In this document: positions 1 through 7,483 of the stretch, piece after piece
Layout of the letters: every line of letters starts with the position of its first letter
Position numbering within the stretch: position 1 is the stretch's first letter
DNA from: Pseudomonadota bacterium
Lineage (GTDB): Bacteria; Pseudomonadota; Gammaproteobacteria; Steroidobacterales; Steroidobacteraceae
Assembly: GCA_021792815.1 (NCBI GenBank)
Contig: JAJYTX010000016.1
Coordinates: forward strand, 1-16,686
Direction of reading: 5' to 3'
DNA length: 16,686 nt
Translations under genes and position numbers: made by a program
The notes under the pieces: generated by a model
Seen by the model: only the letters and a program-made list of their open reading frames with translations
Databases searched by the model: none
Told to the model about the DNA's origin: nothing

Positions 1-945
1 ACGACGCGCATCAACCGGCGCCTCATCGACCTTCTCGGCGAGCCTGCCGACGAGATCATCCTGGTCCGCGCCCATACGGTGCTCAAGACTTCGAGTGGCA
101 AGCTGCGCCGGGCGGCGACCCGGGCCGCCTATCTGGCGGGCACGCTCGGGCACCGCCGCGCGCACCCCATCCTGCAGGCAATGAGCCTGGCCGTGCGCGC
201 GGCGCTGCCTTCGCTCGGCAGCCTGCGGCGTCGAGTCGCGCGGATTGCCTATGGCTCATACGCCTGGCTCGTCATCGCGCTGATCGCCGTGCCCGCCGGC
301 CTGCTGGTATTGGCGTTGCCGCCGCGGCGCGCCTGGCACGTGACCCACGTTGCGGCCCGCTGGGTGATCCGCGCCTGCGGTATCCCGTTCGCGGTCAGCG
401 CCGTGCCGGCCCTCGAGCTCGGCCGGCCTCACATTGTCGTGGCGAATCATTCCAGCTACGTCGACGGCGTGTTCCTGGTGGCGCTGTTGGGTGCGCCGCA
501 CCGCTTCGTCGCGAAAAGCGAGCTCGCACGGGTGCCCCTGCTCGGAGCGTGGCTGCGCAGGTTGGGGACGGTGTTCATCGACCGCTCGGCGCCTCCCGAA
601 CAGGAAATCGAGCGGGTTCGCCCCGGGCTGGATCTGGCGGCCGAGCGCCTGGTGGTCTTTCCCGAAGGCACGTTCACCTCCCTCACCGGGCTGAGGCCCT
701 TTCACCTCGGGGCCTTCCAGCTGGCGGCGGCGGCCCGGGTTCCGATCGTGCCGGTTGCGCTGCGCGGCACACGGTTCCTGCTGAGAGACGGCCAGAAGCT
801 GCTGCGCCGGGGACCGGTCCGCGCCGCGGTGGGCAGCCCCCTCGACAGCGCGCCCGGCGAGGATCGGTTCTCGGCGGCCGTGCGCCTGCGCGATGCCGCC
901 CGAGACCATATCCTGAGCCACTGCGGTGAGCCGGAACTGCTCTGA
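1..945 (+). CDS. Acyl-CoA/acyl-AMP ligase C-terminus fused to PlsC-type acyltransferase (5' partial)
   Basis: The frame is open from base 1, so the gene begins outside the window; the GTG at 79 is internal. Codons 1-41 read like the end of an ANL-superfamily adenylate-forming enzyme: VLKTSSGKLRRAATR (79-123) is the A10-type motif carrying the catalytic lysine. After a linker and one hydrophobic segment (about 262-318, probably a membrane anchor) comes a lysophospholipid acyltransferase domain with the HX4D motif in NHSSYVDG (445-468) and the FPEGT motif (658-672). The family joins acyl chains to glycerophospholipid acceptors at the inner membrane; the ligase part would supply the activated acyl group. 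E. coli Aas has the same two activities but with the acyltransferase first, so the order here is reversed. The acyltransferase call is firm; the fusion rests on a short but characteristic stretch; the substrate is unknown. Confidence 0.85.
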   Translation, partial: TTRINRRLIDLLGEPADEIILVRAHTVLKTSSGKLRRAATRAAYLAGTLGHRRAHPILQAMSLAVRAALPSLGSLRRRVARIAYGSYAWLVIALIAVPAGLLVLALPPRRAWHVTHVAARWVIRACGIPFAVSAVPALELGRPHIVVANHSSYVDGVFLVALLGAPHRFVAKSELARVPLLGAWLRRLGTVFIDRSAPPEQEIERVRPGLDLAAERLVVFPEGTFTSLTGLRPFHLGAFQLAAAARVPIVPVALRGTRFLLRDGQKLLRRGPVRAAVGSPLDSAPGEDRFSAAVRLRDAARDHILSHCGEPELL

Positions 946-1006
946 GCCGGGCCCTCTCGGAAGCCCCTGACCGACCGTGCATACTGCCGGGCTGGCTCAC
1001 GGTGGC

Positions 1007-1035
1007 TTGACGGCTGTCCGCCCCGGGCGTATTAT
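1007..1035 (+). promoter_or_regulatory. Promoter of hpaD
   Basis: TTGACG (1007-1012), a 17-base spacer and TATTAT (1030-1035) form a near-consensus sigma-70 promoter facing hpaD. The predicted start of transcription, about 1042, falls inside the palindrome at 1034-1047, the classic layout for repression. The leader to the chosen hpaD start would be about 105 bases. Confidence 0.7.
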
Positions 1036-1047
1036 TAACATGTTAAT
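1034..1047. promoter_or_regulatory. Operator palindrome upstream of hpaD (putative HpaR site 1)
   Basis: ATTAACATGTTAAT is a perfect 14-bp palindrome in an otherwise GC-rich region. It overlaps the last base of the -10 element and the expected transcription start. Related sites lie at 7467-7480 and 9662-9673, in front of the two other hpa transcription units. MarR-family dimers bind AT-rich palindromes of this size, and a MarR-type HpaR is encoded in the cluster, so it is the likely ligand (inference). Confidence 0.7.
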
Positions 1048-1146
1048 TTAATGGCCCGTCCCGCCTCTGTCCGCGGGCGGTGCCCGTCCATCGAGTCTCC
1101 GCGAACGGGCGGGTCAAGCGAGGTGAGCACGGTGGGTGAGATCGTC

Positions 1147-2028
1147 ATGGCCGTCAAGGCCACGCATGTGCCGTCGATGCTGCTCTCGGAGCAGCCGGGA
1201 CCGGCGCACGGCTGCCGCGAGCCGGCGATCGCCGCCGAACGCGACTTCGGACGGCGGGCGGTGGAGCGCGGGGTCGATACGTTCGTGGTGTTCGACACCC
1301 ACTGGCTGGTCAACGCCGGCTATCACATCAACAACAACGCCGTGCACCAGGGGAACTACACCAGCCACGAGTTTCCCCACTTCGTGCAGGACCTGGGCTA
1401 CGATTTTCCGGGAAACCCGCGCCTCGGCAGACTCATCGCCGAGGAAGCGACCGCCGCGGGCGTGAAAACCCGCGCGCACGAGGTGCCCTCGCTCGATCTC
1501 GAGTACGGCACCATCCTGCCGATGCGTTACATGAACCCGCAGGGACGGATGGGTGTGGTGTCCGTGGCCGGCTGGAGCACGTTCGGCAGCCTGGAGGAAT
1601 CCCGGGCCGTCGGTGAAGCCATCGCCCGGGCCGTCGCCTGCAGCGACAGCAATGTGGCGCTCGTCGCGAGCGGCTCTCTGTCCCACCAGATCTGGGAGAA
1701 CCGCCTGGTCGAGCAGGGGTTCAACAGCATCAGCCGGGAATTCAACCGGCAGGTCGACCTGCGCGTGCTGCAGTTGTGGGAAGCGGGAGACTGGCCGGCG
1801 TTTCTCAGCCTGTTGCCCGAGTACGCCGAAACGTGCAGCGGCGAGGGCCGTATGCATGACACCGCGATGCTGTTCGGCGCGCTGGGGTGGGACCGCTACC
1901 GGGGCCGGGCGCAGGTGCTCTGTCCCTATTTCGCCAGCTCCGGAACCGGCCAGACGGTGGTTGAATTCTCCGTCGACGGCATCGACCTGCCGGCACCCGC
2001 CCTCGGCCCGGGCACACTGGTTTCCTGA
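1147..2028 (+). CDS. hpaD: 3,4-dihydroxyphenylacetate (homoprotocatechuate) 2,3-dioxygenase
   Basis: A 293-residue class III (LigB-fold) extradiol dioxygenase that opens the ring of homoprotocatechuate to 5-carboxymethyl-2-hydroxymuconate semialdehyde. It tracks the E. coli HpaD family closely along its length: THVPSM near residue 6, VFDTHW near 48-53, LEYGT and PMRYMN in the middle, ASGSLSH near 174-180, EGRMHDT near 233, and ASSGTG near the end. The histidines in the first two motifs are the expected iron ligands. I chose ATG 1147 because GGTGAG (1135-1140) sits six bases upstream and the product then starts where the family does. In-frame alternatives are GTG 1132, GTG 1123 and ATG 1051; the longest adds a stretch with no family resemblance. 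The gene is monocistronic here and convergent with the LigB-like gene (38-base gap). The enzyme class is near certain; exact substrate preference is inferred from the cluster. Confidence 0.93.
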   Translation: MAVKATHVPSMLLSEQPGPAHGCREPAIAAERDFGRRAVERGVDTFVVFDTHWLVNAGYHINNNAVHQGNYTSHEFPHFVQDLGYDFPGNPRLGRLIAEEATAAGVKTRAHEVPSLDLEYGTILPMRYMNPQGRMGVVSVAGWSTFGSLEESRAVGEAIARAVACSDSNVALVASGSLSHQIWENRLVEQGFNSISREFNRQVDLRVLQLWEAGDWPAFLSLLPEYAETCSGEGRMHDTAMLFGALGWDRYRGRAQVLCPYFASSGTGQTVVEFSVDGIDLPAPALGPGTLVS

Positions 2029-2066
2029 GCATCGCCGGATTCTGCCGCGCCCGCCGTCCGCCCAGC

Positions 2067-2888
2067 CTAGCGCAGGTTCATCACCGCCACCGTGCAGCCG
2101 ACGGCGAAGATGGGGATGGGCCGGTAGTACCACAGCTCCCCACCGCAACCCTCGGTCGCGCCTGCGACCGCAATGAAGGTGCGGATCTCGAAGCCGCCCT
2201 GGCCGGCCTCCTGCCAGACGTCCTCGTCACGGTAGGCGAGCAGTTCCTCCCGCCGGTTGCGCAGGAATTTCTCGAGAAATGCCCGGTCCCAGGCCTCGTT
2301 GATCCGCCCGGAGTCCGGAGTCGCGGGCCAGTGGGAAATCCCGCCCGTGCCGACCACGGCGATGCGCTCGGGCCGCGCATCGCACGCGCGCCGCAGCGTC
2401 CGGCCGAACTCGTAGGCGCGCTTGAGCGGGATGAGCGGCGGACCCTGGCAGTTGATGTTGACAGGAATGACGGGCAGATCGTACCGAGGCGTCAGGAAGT
2501 TCAACGGCACCATGATGCCGTGGTCGAATTTCCACTCCTCGGCGTAGGCGAGGTCGATGTCGTTCATGACCTCCTGGATGAGATCGCGCGACAGCGACTT
2601 GTTCCCCGGGACGCGGTGCCGCCGGATGCCGAGCCAATTCTCATCCTCGATCGGCCCGTCGTAGTGCTCGCCCATGCCGACGCAGATCGCCGGCATGTTG
2701 TTCATGAAGAAATTGGCAAAATGCTCCGCCGCGATCACCACCAGGGCGTCGGGCCGGGACGCTTCGAGCGCCTCGCGCATCCGGCGCAGCGCTGCGTAGA
2801 AGGTGTCGCGCGCCTCGGGATCGGCGCGCTCCGCGCGCCCCGTGATGCCCGGCGCATGTGAACAAACACCCGCGAAAACCAATGCCAT
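2067..2888 (-). CDS. LigB-type extradiol dioxygenase catalytic (beta) subunit
   Basis: A 273-residue class III extradiol ring-cleavage dioxygenase related to the beta subunit of protocatechuate 4,5-dioxygenase. Visible motifs are SHAPG (His11) and AEHF (His56), expected iron ligands; DHG (His123) and GGISH (His186), matching the conserved active-site histidines of LigB; and GGFEIRTF with Glu234 as the likely third iron ligand. ATG 2888 follows GAGGG at good spacing; the TTG two codons upstream is less likely. It lies 31 bases after the LigA-like gene, with which it probably forms an alpha-beta enzyme, and is last in the operon. It is clearly a different family member from the HpaD across the 38-base convergent gap, so the regulon has two ring-cleavage enzymes. 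Its substrate (protocatechuate, gallate or another catechol) cannot be read from sequence. Confidence 0.88.
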   Translation of the reverse strand: MALVFAGVCSHAPGITGRAERADPEARDTFYAALRRMREALEASRPDALVVIAAEHFANFFMNNMPAICVGMGEHYDGPIEDENWLGIRRHRVPGNKSLSRDLIQEVMNDIDLAYAEEWKFDHGIMVPLNFLTPRYDLPVIPVNINCQGPPLIPLKRAYEFGRTLRRACDARPERIAVVGTGGISHWPATPDSGRINEAWDRAFLEKFLRNRREELLAYRDEDVWQEAGQGGFEIRTFIAVAGATEGCGGELWYYRPIPIFAVGCTVAVMNLR

Positions 2889-2919
2889 GATCAAAACCCT
2901 CAGCAGGCCGTGCCGACGC

Positions 2920-3225
2920 TCAGCGGGAATCCGCCCGCGTATACAGGCCCGTTCTCACCGGTCCGTATTTGCGCTCGCCCTCGCGCATCGCCTCGATGTA
3001 CGCGTTCCACTCGTAGCCGCGCAGTGCCGCGTAATGCATGAGAATCTGGCCGTTGACGCCCATCACGTACAACAGGCCGATGTCCGGCCTGCGCAGCGCA
3101 TCGCGCTCTTCTTCGGTGAGCTCATATTCCGCCAGCAGGCCTTCGAAATCCTCCTCGAGCCGCCGGCGCACAGCCGGATCGCGATTGAGCTGGTAGATCA
3201 GCTTCTGGATGTAGTACAGACTCAT
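2920..3225 (-). CDS. LigA-type small (alpha) subunit of extradiol dioxygenase
   Basis: A 101-residue, largely helical protein of the LigA family, the small subunit that caps the active site of class III dioxygenases such as protocatechuate 4,5-dioxygenase. The RDPAVRRRLEED...LLAEYELTEEERDALRR pattern and the following LYVMGVNGQILMHYAAL are typical. It is shorter than the classical LigA alpha chain (about 139 residues), as are many stand-alone LigA-domain proteins. Its ATG overlaps the stop of the MarR gene (ATGA, 3222-3225) with no strong ribosome site, indicating translational coupling. The LigB-like partner follows directly. Confidence 0.85.
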   Translation of the reverse strand: MSLYYIQKLIYQLNRDPAVRRRLEEDFEGLLAEYELTEEERDALRRPDIGLLYVMGVNGQILMHYAALRGYEWNAYIEAMREGERKYGPVRTGLYTRADSR

Positions 3226-3746
3226 TGCTGATTGGCCCGCCTGTCGGCGTCCACCGGATTGGTGTCGAGCTCCTGGGCGAGCTCGCCGAGGGAGACCTCG
3301 AGCTCATGCAGCAGCCGCAGCAGTTCGGCAAGTTTCTCCGTGCCGAAGCGCTTGCTGATGCGTGCATACATCTGTTCGGAGTACGGGGCGTGTTCGCCGA
3401 TCAGGCGCAGCCCGTCGGTCTGCAGGCTCACCACCGAACGGCGCAGATCCGTGTCCACCTGGCGGCGGCCGATGAGTCCGCGCTTGGCGAGGTCGGGCAG
3501 AATGCGCGAGAGGCTGGGGGCGAGGAGAAACGTCTCCTCGGCGAGCTCGGTGACCTCCATCGGGCCGCGATGGGCAAGCGCCCGCAGAATCCGCCACTGC
3601 TGCTCGGTCACACCGCGGCTGCGCAGCCCGGGACGAAACAGCCGCATCACCGCTTCGCGCGTGCGCAGCAGCGCCATCGGCAGAGACTCGGAGAACGGTC
3701 GCATGGGCAGCGAGCGTTGTGCGAGCGGCGGTCGTTTAGAGCTCAT
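3222..3746 (-). CDS. hpaR: MarR-family regulator of homoprotocatechuate degradation
   Basis: A 174-residue winged-helix repressor. The segment SLPMALLRTREAVMRLFRP...GVTEQQWRILRAL closely resembles HpaR/HpcR, which in E. coli represses the hpa meta-cleavage operon and is released by pathway catechols. The helix-turn-helix runs roughly over residues 55-90 (VTELAEETFLLAPSLSRIL...RGLIGRR), with the wing around DTDLRRSVVSL. ATG 3746 has GAGG six bases upstream; the product starts about 20 residues before the usual family start. The gene overlaps the end of hpaG by 11 bases and the LigA-like gene by four, so it is co-transcribed with the enzymes and should autoregulate. The palindromes at 1034, 7464 and 9662 are its probable targets. 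Confidence 0.9.
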   Translation of the reverse strand: MSSKRPPLAQRSLPMRPFSESLPMALLRTREAVMRLFRPGLRSRGVTEQQWRILRALAHRGPMEVTELAEETFLLAPSLSRILPDLAKRGLIGRRQVDTDLRRSVVSLQTDGLRLIGEHAPYSEQMYARISKRFGTEKLAELLRLLHELEVSLGELAQELDTNPVDADRRANQQ

Positions 3747-4593
3747 CGATCACCTCGTGGCGGAGCACTCCGACGCGCGGGATTTCGATCTCCACCCGGT
3801 CTCCGGGCACCAGGTAGCGCGGCGGGTCGAGCCGCGCCCCGGCGCCGCTCGGCGTGCCGGTCAGGACGACATCGCCCGGCTCGAGCGTACAGAAGCGCGA
3901 CAGGTAGTTGAGCAGGTACGGAATCGAAAACATCATCCGGTCGCTGGTATCGTCCTGACGCACCTCGCCGTTGACCCGGGTGATCACGCGCAGGGGCGCC
4001 GAACCGACCTCGTCGCGGGTCACGATGTGCGGTCCGAGAGATCCGGAACGATCGAAGTTCTTGCCCTGCGTAACGTTGAACTTGGCGTGGCGCACCCAGT
4101 CGCGCACCGTGCCTTCGTTGGCGCAGGTGTATCCGAACACGTGATCGAGCGCCTGATCCTGCGGGATGCGGCGTCCGCCACGGCCGATCAGCAGCGCGAT
4201 CTCCCCCTCGTAATCGAGCTGCTCGGACTCCCGCGGGCGCACGATCGGCTCGCCGGGGGCGGAGAACGAGGTGTGCGAGCGCATGAAGACGCTCGGATAC
4301 CTGGGTTTCTCCGAGCCGTCCCTGTATTCTTCGTTGCGCTCGGGATAGTTGACGCCGATGCAGAAGTAGCGCGTACAGCGGCCCGCCGGGTTGAGCAGCC
4401 GCACCTCGGACGGGCCGTAGTCGCACAGATCGGTCTCGGCGCATGCTCGGGCCTGCTCGATCAACCCGGCCCGCAGCAGCGAGAGCACGTCGCCCGCGTC
4501 TTTCCCGAGTCGCGCACCGAGATCGATGACGCCCCGGGGTCCGAGCGCGCCGCACGAGCGCCGATCGCCGGCCTGGAAGTTGATCAGTCTCAC
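3736..4593 (-). CDS. hpaG: Fumarylacetoacetate-hydrolase-family isomerase/decarboxylase, HpaG type
   Basis: A 285-residue FAH-fold protein. In the pathway HpaG decarboxylates 5-oxopent-3-ene-1,2,5-tricarboxylate and isomerises the product. Metal-site features are LDYEGEIALLIG (Glu129, Glu131) and ANEGTVRDW, where NEG replaces the more common ND-containing motif; this variant occurs in a large FAH subgroup. QGKNFDRSGSLGP and LTGTPSGAG are also typical. It has one FAH domain, whereas E. coli HpaG has two fused halves. GTG 4593 overlaps the stop of the DapA-like gene (GTGA, 4590-4593) and has GGGAG seven bases upstream. The frame stays open far upstream, but that part lies off-frame across the aldolase gene and is not coding. 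The role is inferred from context; the family is certain. Confidence 0.85.
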   Translation of the reverse strand: MRLINFQAGDRRSCGALGPRGVIDLGARLGKDAGDVLSLLRAGLIEQARACAETDLCDYGPSEVRLLNPAGRCTRYFCIGVNYPERNEEYRDGSEKPRYPSVFMRSHTSFSAPGEPIVRPRESEQLDYEGEIALLIGRGGRRIPQDQALDHVFGYTCANEGTVRDWVRHAKFNVTQGKNFDRSGSLGPHIVTRDEVGSAPLRVITRVNGEVRQDDTSDRMMFSIPYLLNYLSRFCTLEPGDVVLTGTPSGAGARLDPPRYLVPGDRVEIEIPRVGVLRHEVIDEL

Positions 4594-5501
4594 GCGGTCG
4601 CTCCCGCGAGCAGCCCGGCGCGTTCGAGGACCCCATCGAGGCGCCGCTCGAGCTCGGGCGTCGCGCTCATCATCGGCAGACGATGCTCGTTGCGCGCCAG
4701 CAGTCCCAGCCGCCGCATCATGTATTTCATCGGGATGGGGTTGGTGTCGAAGAACACCGCCTGGTTGATCTCGAACAACTGATGGTGCAGCGTCTGCGCG
4801 CCCGCGAGGTCCCCCCGCCATACCGCCTCGCACAGCTCGGCGAGGATCCGGGGCCGCAGGTTCCCCACGGCATTCATGAGGCCGCAGGCGCCGACCGTCA
4901 TCATCGGAAAGCTGAGCTCCTCGAGCCCGACGAAGATCTTGAATTCCGGGCCAAGCACGGCGTGGCATTCCGATACCAGCCCCAGATCGTTCACCGCGTG
5001 CTTCATGCCGACGAACGACGGCGAGCGCTCGCGCAGCGTCTTCAGCGTCTCGATGGTGACGCTGACCGCCGCCCGCCCCGGGATGTGATAGACCATCCAC
5101 GGCAGGTCGGTGAGCGAGGCGAGTTCCAGGTAGTAGGCGATGAGGCCGCGCTGCGGCGGGCGGATATAGTAGGGCGTGACGATGAGCAGGGCATCGGCGC
5201 CGGCTCGTGCGGCGTGCTCCGTCAGCGTCCGCGTTTCCCTCATGGACTGCGAGCCGGTGGCCGCGACCACCGGGATCCGCCCGCCCGCCACCTGGACGGC
5301 GACATCGACCAGGCGGTTGCGCTCGTCGGTCGAGAGTGTCGACGGCTCGGCGGTGGTGCCGTTCACCAGTACGCCGTGCGAACCGTTCTGGATCTGGAAC
5401 TCGACCAGACGGGCGTAAGCGTCGTAGTCGACCTCGCCGTCGCGGAACGGCGTGACCAGCGGTGGGATGGAACCTTTGAGTCTTTCGAGGCGTGCGCTCA
5501 C
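4590..5501 (-). CDS. DapA-family (dihydrodipicolinate synthase-like) aldolase, candidate HpaH/HpaI substitute
   Basis: A 303-residue class I aldolase/lyase of the DapA superfamily. Seen: GTTAE (48-52, matching GTTGE), TPYYI (109-113), YHIPGR (Tyr138, Arg143) and the Schiff-base lysine in FVGMKH (Lys167). True DapA acts in lysine synthesis, but this copy lies inside a catabolic operon between hpaE and hpaG, so a catabolic aldol cleavage is more likely. Some family members (NahE-type hydratase-aldolases) both hydrate and cleave aromatic ring-fission products. No hpaH or hpaI is in the window, so this enzyme may release pyruvate and succinate semialdehyde (inference). I chose GTG 5501 because AGGAG lies seven bases upstream; GTG 5525 would overlap hpaE by four bases but lacks a ribosome site. 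Confidence 0.85.
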   Translation of the reverse strand: MSARLERLKGSIPPLVTPFRDGEVDYDAYARLVEFQIQNGSHGVLVNGTTAEPSTLSTDERNRLVDVAVQVAGGRIPVVAATGSQSMRETRTLTEHAARAGADALLIVTPYYIRPPQRGLIAYYLELASLTDLPWMVYHIPGRAAVSVTIETLKTLRERSPSFVGMKHAVNDLGLVSECHAVLGPEFKIFVGLEELSFPMMTVGACGLMNAVGNLRPRILAELCEAVWRGDLAGAQTLHHQLFEINQAVFFDTNPIPMKYMMRRLGLLARNEHRLPMMSATPELERRLDGVLERAGLLAGATA

Positions 5502-5521
5502 CGGGAGTCTCCTGCGTTGTG

Positions 5522-7039
5522 TCACACGCCCAGCCGCGGCACGCGATGAGTGCCGAAGGCAAGGCAGATGTTCTTGGTTTCCATGTAGAAGTCGAAGCTG
5601 TAGTCGCCGCCGTCGCGGCCGATGCCGCTCGCCTTCATGCCGCCGAAGGGCGCGGGCAGGTGGCGGTTGTTTTCCGAGTTCACCCAGACCATGCCGGCCT
5701 CGACGCCGTGCGCCATGCGCAGCGCCCGTCCGGTATCGGAGGTCCAGACATAGGCGGTCAGGCCGTAAGGAGTGTCGTTGGCGACCCGCAATGCCTCGGC
5801 CTCGTCGTCGAAGGCGATGGCGGTCAGCACCGGGCCGAAGATTTCCTCACGGGCGACCCGCATGCTGTTGTTCGCGTGGGTGAACAGTGTCGGCTGTACG
5901 TACAGCCCCGGCTGGAGCGCTTCGACGCGGTTGCCTCCGACCCTGATCTGCGCGCCGTCTTCGCGCGCGATGCGGAAGTAGCTCAGCACCTTGTCGAGGT
6001 GTCGGGCATGGATGAGCGGACCGATCTCGGTGGCCGGATCGAGCGGATGGCCGACCTTCAGCTTCGCGACGCGCTCGGCCACGCGCTCGATGAACCGTTC
6101 GTAGATGGAACGTTGCACCAGCAACCGGCTCGAGGACGTGCAGCGCTCGCCGTTCAGACTGTAGATCATGAACACCACGGCATCCACGGCGCGCTCCAGG
6201 TCTGCGTCGTCGAATACGACCACCGGGTTCTTGCCGCCGAGCTCGAGGTGCACGCGCTTCAGCGTCGGTGCGCCCTGGCTCATGATCAGGCTGCCGGTCC
6301 TGGATTCCCCGATGAAGGCGGTGGCGCGGATGGCCGGGTGTTCGGTGAGCAGCCGGCCCGCGCGCTCTCCCACCCCGTTGACGACGTTGACCACCCCCGG
6401 GGGGACGCCGGCCTCGGTCATGATCTCGGCCAGCATCATGGCGGTGAGAGGACTCCACTCCGCCGGCTTGTGTACCACGGTGCAGCCGGCCGCGAGCGCC
6501 GGTGCGATCTTCCAGGTCGACAGCATGAACGGCGTGTTCCACGGGGTGATCACCGCCACCGGGCCGATCGCCTGGCGGACGGTGTAGTTCATGTGCTCGG
6601 CGGCAGGCAGCGCCCGGCCGCTGCAGGCTTCCGGAGCCCGATCGGCGAAGAAGCGGAAGTTTTCCGCGCCGCGCAGGGCCGCCCCGTTCATGAAGCGCAG
6701 AGCCTGGCCGGTGTCCAGGCACTCGATGAGCGCGATCTCCTCGCGGCGCGCCTCGATGGCATCGGCGACCCGGTGCAGGATGGCCCGCCGCTGCTCGCCG
6801 GTCAGGGCGCGCCAGGCCGGCAGCGCCGCTTCGGCAGCGCGCGCTGCGGCATCCACGTCCCGTTCATCGCCCGAAACGACCTGGTTGATCACCTTGCCGT
6901 CGACCGGTGAGAGGTTATCGAGCAGCTCTCGGCTCGCGCCGCGCTCGCGACGGCCCCCGATGAAGTGTCCGAGCGGCTCGGCGCGGAAACGTGCCAGCAG
7001 CACCGCGGCCTTGGCGAGATTTGACTCGAGCGTGCTCAC
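5522..7039 (-). CDS. hpaE: 5-carboxymethyl-2-hydroxymuconate semialdehyde dehydrogenase
   Basis: A 505-residue NAD-dependent aldehyde dehydrogenase that oxidises the HpaD product to 5-carboxymethyl-2-hydroxymuconate. All core motifs are present: TPWNTPF with Asn168, Lys191 in HKPAEWSPLTA, general base Glu266 in LELGGK, and catalytic Cys300 in NGERCTSSSR. The contexts NGERCT, QEIFGP-like REEIFGPV, and PFGGMKASGIGRDGGDYSFDFYMETKN at the end match HpaE specifically rather than generic family members. The usual FTGS motif reads FIGES. GTG 7039 overlaps the hpaF stop (GTGA) and is preceded by AAGGAGA. It is second in the operon. Confidence 0.95.
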   Translation of the reverse strand: MSTLESNLAKAAVLLARFRAEPLGHFIGGRRERGASRELLDNLSPVDGKVINQVVSGDERDVDAAARAAEAALPAWRALTGEQRRAILHRVADAIEARREEIALIECLDTGQALRFMNGAALRGAENFRFFADRAPEACSGRALPAAEHMNYTVRQAIGPVAVITPWNTPFMLSTWKIAPALAAGCTVVHKPAEWSPLTAMMLAEIMTEAGVPPGVVNVVNGVGERAGRLLTEHPAIRATAFIGESRTGSLIMSQGAPTLKRVHLELGGKNPVVVFDDADLERAVDAVVFMIYSLNGERCTSSSRLLVQRSIYERFIERVAERVAKLKVGHPLDPATEIGPLIHARHLDKVLSYFRIAREDGAQIRVGGNRVEALQPGLYVQPTLFTHANNSMRVAREEIFGPVLTAIAFDDEAEALRVANDTPYGLTAYVWTSDTGRALRMAHGVEAGMVWVNSENNRHLPAPFGGMKASGIGRDGGDYSFDFYMETKNICLAFGTHRVPRLGV

Positions 7040-7443
7040 CGGGTCTCTCCTTCACTGCGTCGCTTTTCAACGTAATCGTGCAGGTTGTTCTGTCTGCACC
7101 TCAACACCGGATCGAGGTCCTGCATGTCGAGCGAAATGCCGAGTGGCAGCGCTTCGTACAGCGGCGCGAGGTATCGACGGGCCGCGGCAAAGATCGCTTC
7201 GCAGGCGCGTTTGCGCGTATCGAGATCCCGTCCGGGGCCGATCCGAAGCCCGATGTGCACGAAGGTGTTGTCCGGATGGCCGTCGGCGATGACGTAATGC
7301 TCGGCCGCGTAGGCGCGGGTGCGGATTCCGCCGGCGGGAAACACCCCGGTGTCCAGCGCGGCATGGTGTACGGTGGCGAGGAAGGCGGGCAGGTCCAGTC
7401 GTCCACGCAGGTTCGCCGAATACTCGATCACGATGTGCGGCAT
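7036..7443 (-). CDS. hpaF: 5-carboxymethyl-2-hydroxymuconate delta-isomerase
   Basis: A 135-residue protein of the CHMI family (tautomerase superfamily fold). Pro2, which becomes the N-terminal catalytic proline after methionine removal, is present in MPHIVIEYS. The signatures TGVFPAGGIRTRAY, ADGHPDNTFVHIGLRIGPGR and the closing CRQNNLHDYV match E. coli HpaF, with a short charged tail added. It isomerises the muconate made by HpaE. It is the first gene of the - strand operon; AGGA lies five bases before ATG 7443, and the operator and promoter at 7464-7505 lie just upstream. Confidence 0.94.
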   Translation of the reverse strand: MPHIVIEYSANLRGRLDLPAFLATVHHAALDTGVFPAGGIRTRAYAAEHYVIADGHPDNTFVHIGLRIGPGRDLDTRKRACEAIFAAARRYLAPLYEALPLGISLDMQDLDPVLRCRQNNLHDYVEKRRSEGETR

Positions 7444-7463
7444 GTCGTTCCTGTGCCCGAAAA

Positions 7464-7483
7464 GTAATTAACATCATAATTAC
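7464..7483. promoter_or_regulatory. Operator palindrome upstream of hpaF (putative HpaR site 2)
   Basis: GTAATTA and TAATTAC form perfect 7-bp arms around a 6-bp centre. The core at 7467-7480 (ATTAACATCATAAT) matches the hpaD palindrome at 12 of 14 positions. It covers the putative -10 of the hpaF promoter. AT-rich sequence of this kind is rare in the window outside the three hpa promoters. Confidence 0.65.

Noticed and set aside
3232..4782. A 516-codon + strand open frame opposite hpaG and hpaR
   Set aside because: It lies wholly antisense to two well-supported genes, has shadow-like composition and no recognisable domain.
3736..5562. A 608-codon - strand frame suggesting an aldolase-HpaG fusion
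   Set aside because: Only the last 285 codons (from GTG 4593) look like FAH protein. The upstream part is arginine- and glycine-rich shadow across the DapA-like gene, which is read in another frame.
5492..6910. A 472-codon + strand frame opposite hpaE
   Set aside because: Antisense shadow of a gene with all aldehyde dehydrogenase motifs; long antisense frames are expected at this GC content.
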